Origin: Baylisascaris procyonis
Lineage: Eukaryota > Nematoda > Chromadorea > Rhabditida > Ascarididae
Direction of reading: 5' to 3'
DNA: 64,000 bases
Assembly: GCA_037389465.1 (NCBI GenBank)
Contig: JAZARR010000105.1
Coordinates: forward strand, 2,108,001-2,172,000
Below are positions 60,690 to 64,000 of the stretch, piece by piece. Under the pieces are notes generated by a model. It was not told the DNA's origin. It saw nothing but the letters and a program-made list of their open reading frames with translations, and did no database searches. The first letter of the stretch is position 1, and every line of letters begins with the position of its first letter. Made by a program: the position numbers and the translations under genes.

Positions 60690-60842
60690 ATGTGGATCAA
60701 CGCGTTTATTGATGGCAGTGACGAAACGATGATGTCGTATCTAAGCGGATTGGATGTGCGAGTATTACAACAAACCCGTAGGGCTGTTACGAGCGGCGCA
60801 CTTCAGCAAACAGCAGCTCGAGTGCTTAAAGTAGTGGTGCGT
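60690..60842 (+). CDS. candidate first exon, 49-51 aa, unknown
   Basis: ATG at 60690 follows an in-frame TGA, so it is the first possible start. The frame has excellent codon use: MWINAFIDGSDETMMSYLSG, then LDVRVLQQTRRAVTSGALQQ and TAARVLKVV. A donor GTG/GTGCGT at 60837 gives an exon of 49 codons in phase 0; without splicing two more codons lead to TGA. The pattern is helical and amphipathic. It may be an alternative start of the gene continued at 63121, but phases do not join directly. No family recognised. Confidence 0.45.
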
Positions 60843-60849
60843 TGAAGAG

Positions 60850-62240
60850 CGCATCTCGTTCGAGCAATTTCTTGTCAACACTATTGCTGTCCACATTTTT
60901 TTCTCGTTTTTTTTCTTGCTAGAAATTTGATTTTAATGCTTCTTTAAAGCGAATTTTTATTAGATTTAAAAAAAAGCCTATAGATAAGATGGCACGGAAA
61001 TAGAAGTATATGATATACCTAGAAAATGTGCCTTATTTTTCGTTTGACATCATTTCTACTGCACAAAAAAAAAAGATAAGAAATGCATTTTCGTAATTTT
61101 GGAAGGTGCTGTTTCAAATCATTTAAACAGATACTAACATTCAGAGAAATTTTTTCGCTCTTTATTTGAAATACTTCATCAGTGAAATCACTTTTTAGAG
61201 TGATTTTCTAAGCACCATGCTCATCGTTCGCTGAATTTCATGGGCTTTGTTATTGTCGACATAAAATGCTTCTTATCTAGTTTTTGGCCAGTTTTTACAT
61301 ATCTATTATCTATGAATTTAATGATATTAAATTTTGAATGTGCGTGTAGATTTAACTAATCGCTAGTGAGGAAATTTCACGTTATCATTTAATTTACTCG
61401 TCAAAAGTTGAAAGATATAGGAGTGTCAAATCAGATTTTTTTTTTTTTGATATCGTATACAAGTAATGTCTGATAGGTATTGTCTTATGATCGATAATAG
61501 AGCATCAAACAATCACTATAAAAAATTTATTGAAAATATTTTTAAGTGGGGACTCTAAAAATAGCACGTAAAAGTATCCTTATTGAGTCAAGGAAAATAA
61601 GTAAAGCCAGCGCCTGAGTAATTCGTTTATATTTCAGCTACGAATCGGTATTTTGAATAATATGAATTTAAAATACTTTTATTATGTCAACGCATCACTA
61701 AGAACAAATACTAATCGTTTATGAAGTATTTCTTGTAAATTTCGAGCCACACACCAATTTTTGGGAAGTGTTCATGTGAACTGAGCGATTACCTTTGAAA
61801 AAAGGCGCCACCATTAATATATAAAAGGTTTTACAATAGTTCATGAGTTTTGGGTTACAATAATTGATGAGTTTTGAGTCTGATGAGTGGTTAGACGAGT
61901 GAAAAAGCTGCTCGACTACATAGGAGATGTGATGATTTCAAGTGAAGCAGACAACGATGTACATTTTCGGGAGGGGGGGGGGGTGAAGTAAGGGAAGCGG
62001 GGAAATCAGCGAAGGCAGTAAACCGTTGAGTTATGCAGGTCAACAATGAGAAGTGCGTACGAATGCATGTGGCTTGTCGAGAGTGGCGTTCATTTATGAT
62101 GGTTAACGAATCAGCCAACGTTAGCATCTGTAATCTTTGAATTGCACTACTTTATGAGCATGCAGCTTATCCAGATAGGATGCAACTTACTGTTGCAAAT
62201 GGAACTGTGGTTGTAAGTTGTCGGAGTGTTCTATTAGCTA
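60850..62240. other. AT-rich stretch without a supported gene
   Basis: Long A and T runs, no frame with splice support. A G11 run (61973-61983) lies near the right end. Confidence 0.5.
61973..61983 (+). repeat. G11 homopolymer
   Basis: Eleven consecutive G preceded by CGGGA. Confidence 0.95.
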
Positions 62241-62249
62241 CGGAACGAA

Positions 62250-62492
62250 ATGGCAAAGTTGAGTGTCTATCCTCCAAAAATCTTTAGCAGCAATTTTCAG
62301 AAATCTGATTTCGGAGTTTTTACGCAAGAAAGTTTCACGCTAGAATTATCTGGTCACCAAATTATGATACCTCGAAATAGAGGTCACTCTATCAATCGGC
62401 CTGTGCTCTTGCCGTTTCCTCTTTATCCTCTTCCCTCTCCACTCAAAAAGAAGAAGAAACTGCATACGTCAACGCTTCTTGTTTACTACTGA
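62250..62492 (+). CDS. candidate ORF or first exon, 80 aa, unknown
   Basis: The acceptor TGTTCTATTAG lies twelve bases before the ATG. The first 50 codons (MAKLSVYPPKIFSSNFQKSD, then FGVFTQESFTLELSG) look coding; the rest is a pyrimidine-rich low-complexity run translated as Pro/Leu and Lys, which may already be intron. No domain recognised. Confidence 0.3.
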   Translation: MAKLSVYPPKIFSSNFQKSDFGVFTQESFTLELSGHQIMIPRNRGHSINRPVLLPFPLYPLPSPLKKKKKLHTSTLLVYY

Positions 62493-63120
62493 ATGAAATT
62501 CATTCGTGTCTTCGTAAAACGCATTAGATGCTTTAGGCAGTCACACAGAATGCAGCACTGTATTGCATGCGGTATTGTGTCAGTTAACTCATTTTAAAAT
62601 TAAACTCACTAGAATTTATGCTGCCAAATTTCAAAAGCTGTTGCTTATTCTAAAGCGTTTGTTTGTTATAGTAAGTGTTGTAATTTGATATGTAAGCATT
62701 TTGTAATATGCTACTGAGGCATAGTAATGTGATCAGCAATTATGTCCATAGTCTATCTAACATGGACATGAGCACAGCTCTATGCTTGAAGTGAATAGTT
62801 GAAAAATTCCCATAGGTTGTACAATAAATTAATGCGTTTATTCACAGTGAAAAGCTGTAAAATCGTTTTCTTTGAGGAATTACGTCACACAATTCGGCAC
62901 ATCGCTAAAATTATCGATGCTCTACTATTCACAACACTTCCGCAATGTATACAAACTACTTTGATATTTATTTATATTACTGTATAACTCGAGTGACGTA
63001 TGGAATGGATCATATGCTGAATTACTGCAATATTAAGCTGAACGCTGGTTTATTTATCCATCTAAGTGCACAAAATACGAATGCGAATAGCATGCAATCG
63101 TATTGATAGTGAACGCAACA

Positions 63121-63608
63121 ATGAGCTTCGACTCAATATCTTCAACTGCGGGTGGCATAGGCGTATTTCCACGTCGTGCCGTCACAATCGCAGCACCGGA
63201 CGATGCACATGTGCAAACAGTAACGGTTTTCTTATATGCATTCAATCCAGAATCGTTCGATCAACGGCTCAACATCGATTTTTATAAGCGTGCAACAACT
63301 GAAGAACTCATCGAAAAAGTTCTTCAAAAGCGAACAGGTAAGGTTTGCTTCTTAATACTGCTTCTTTTGTGTAGTCGAAGAATTTCGTTTAGTAATTTCA
63401 TGCTTTTAAATGGAAGAGAGCATGCAACGAAAAAGAGCTAAGAGAAAATGATAATAATTGTTTCATTAGATTGCATATATCGCTCATTTATGGACGATGT
63501 AAAGCGGATTCTTGTCTTTTTATATAACTCAATTCTCCACAGAAGAAACTTTTATGCACAAGAAAAAGTGGCAAAAAGGTATTGCTGCAACGTTTCGCCG
63601 TTATCCAT
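63121..63608 (+). CDS. 5' end of a protein with a possible Ras-associating/ubiquitin-like domain
   Basis: Exon 1 (63121-63337) starts MSFDSISSTAGGIGVFPRRA and leads into VQTVTVFLYAFNPESFDQRL, then NIDFYKRATTEELIEKVLQK; a beta-hairpin followed by a helix, as in Ras-associating or other ubiquitin-fold domains near the start of signalling adaptors. It ends ACAG/GTAAGG in phase 1. Exon 2 (63543-63608) follows CTCCACAG, keeps frame (EETFMHKKKWQKGIAATFRR) and ends at the perfect donor GTGAGT. A third piece after ACTCACAG at 63891 reads QSLRPNLLQRNASALSMS in another phase, so a small exon may be missed. The gene runs off the right edge. The domain call is by pattern only; exon structure is well supported. 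Confidence 0.6.
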
Positions 63609-63947
63609 GTGAGTAAAAGTGGGTATAGGAGCAAAACATGTGTGGAGAGGATATGAAATAAAGGGGAGGATTCAAAGGGGTTGGGGTAAGCTGAAAGGAG
63701 GGAGTAGACGTGACGAAGATAAATGAAGATCAAATACAGTTGATGATGACACGGTAGAGCAATGGGCCGAATCGAATAAACACACGTTACGAGTAGTGGA
63801 GGGTTGTATGAAGGATAATAGCGTCAAGATGTACCCACTGATGAAGTGTTCGCGATCTCGATAGTAACTAGTTTTTCTCAACAACTCACAGCAATCCTTA
63901 CGGCCAAACCTATTGCAAAGAAATGCTAGTGCGCTATCAATGTCGAC

Positions 63948-63948
<1 letters not shown>

Positions 63949-64000
<52 letters not shown>
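63949..64000. repeat. (TA)n microsatellite reaching the window edge
   Basis: A pure TA run from 63949 to the end of the window. Confidence 0.95.

Overview
The window reads as nuclear DNA of a nematode. It is AT-rich, with spliced genes, introns of about 0.2-1.4 kb with GT/GC...AG borders, pyrimidine-rich or TTTTAG/TTGCAG acceptors, splice acceptors lying directly on or a few bases before start codons (the expected look of spliced-leader trans-splicing), long (TA)n runs and decayed non-LTR retrotransposons. The polarity protein PAR-6 decoded here is closest, from memory, to the C. elegans form. A clade within nematodes cannot be fixed by eye; a large-intron spirurine or ascarid-type genome is a guess.

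Three conserved genes are well supported, all on the + strand. (1) Mitochondrial ribosomal protein mL55 (MRPL55) at about 5.88-6.95 kb; its first exon was not found and a 330-bp (TA)n run lies just upstream. (2) RWDD1, the RWD-domain partner of the DRG2 GTPase system, at 12.26-17.65 kb in six exons, about 240 aa. (3) par-6 at 19.80-25.98 kb in seven exons, 365 aa, with complete PB1, semi-CRIB and PDZ regions and one apparent GC-AG intron. About 140 bp after the mL55 stop, and 40 bp after an AATAAA, a new coding start follows an AG acceptor, which looks like an operon junction.

Weaker but credible coding pieces are: a two-exon, 130-aa single-pass membrane protein with an acidic tail at 39.57-40.66 kb; a gene start with a 54-nt membrane-type mini-exon at 45.85-46.37 kb; the first two exons of a protein with a possible Ras-associating/ubiquitin-like fold at 63.12-63.61 kb, running off the right edge; a two-exon Cys-rich protein end on the - strand at 33.16-33.62 kb; and terminal exons at 1.28 kb (+) and 4.10 kb (-). 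Several lone ORFs or exons with coding-like codon use could not be assigned.

Mobile DNA: a frameshifted CR1/jockey-like LINE reverse transcriptase on the - strand (7.9-8.9 kb) with two short upstream ORFs, a second, more decayed LINE on the + strand (46.8-48.6 kb), and a Penelope-like or related reverse transcriptase remnant (43.7-44.6 kb). The other large stretches (1.4-4.1, 17.7-19.8, 26.3-32.6, 36.9-39.5, 48.7-60.3, 60.9-63.1 kb) are mostly intronic or intergenic AT-rich DNA with homopolymer, (TA)n and G-tract features. No tRNA, rRNA, SL RNA or CRISPR was recognised. No clear novel multi-gene system is visible; the most checkable oddities are the GC-AG par-6 intron, the mL55 operon-like junction, a 34-bp near-perfect inverted repeat beside (TA)n, the in-frame readable intron with an 11-residue repeat at 39.8-40.2 kb, and a GC-rich block with two stacked hairpins at 31 kb.
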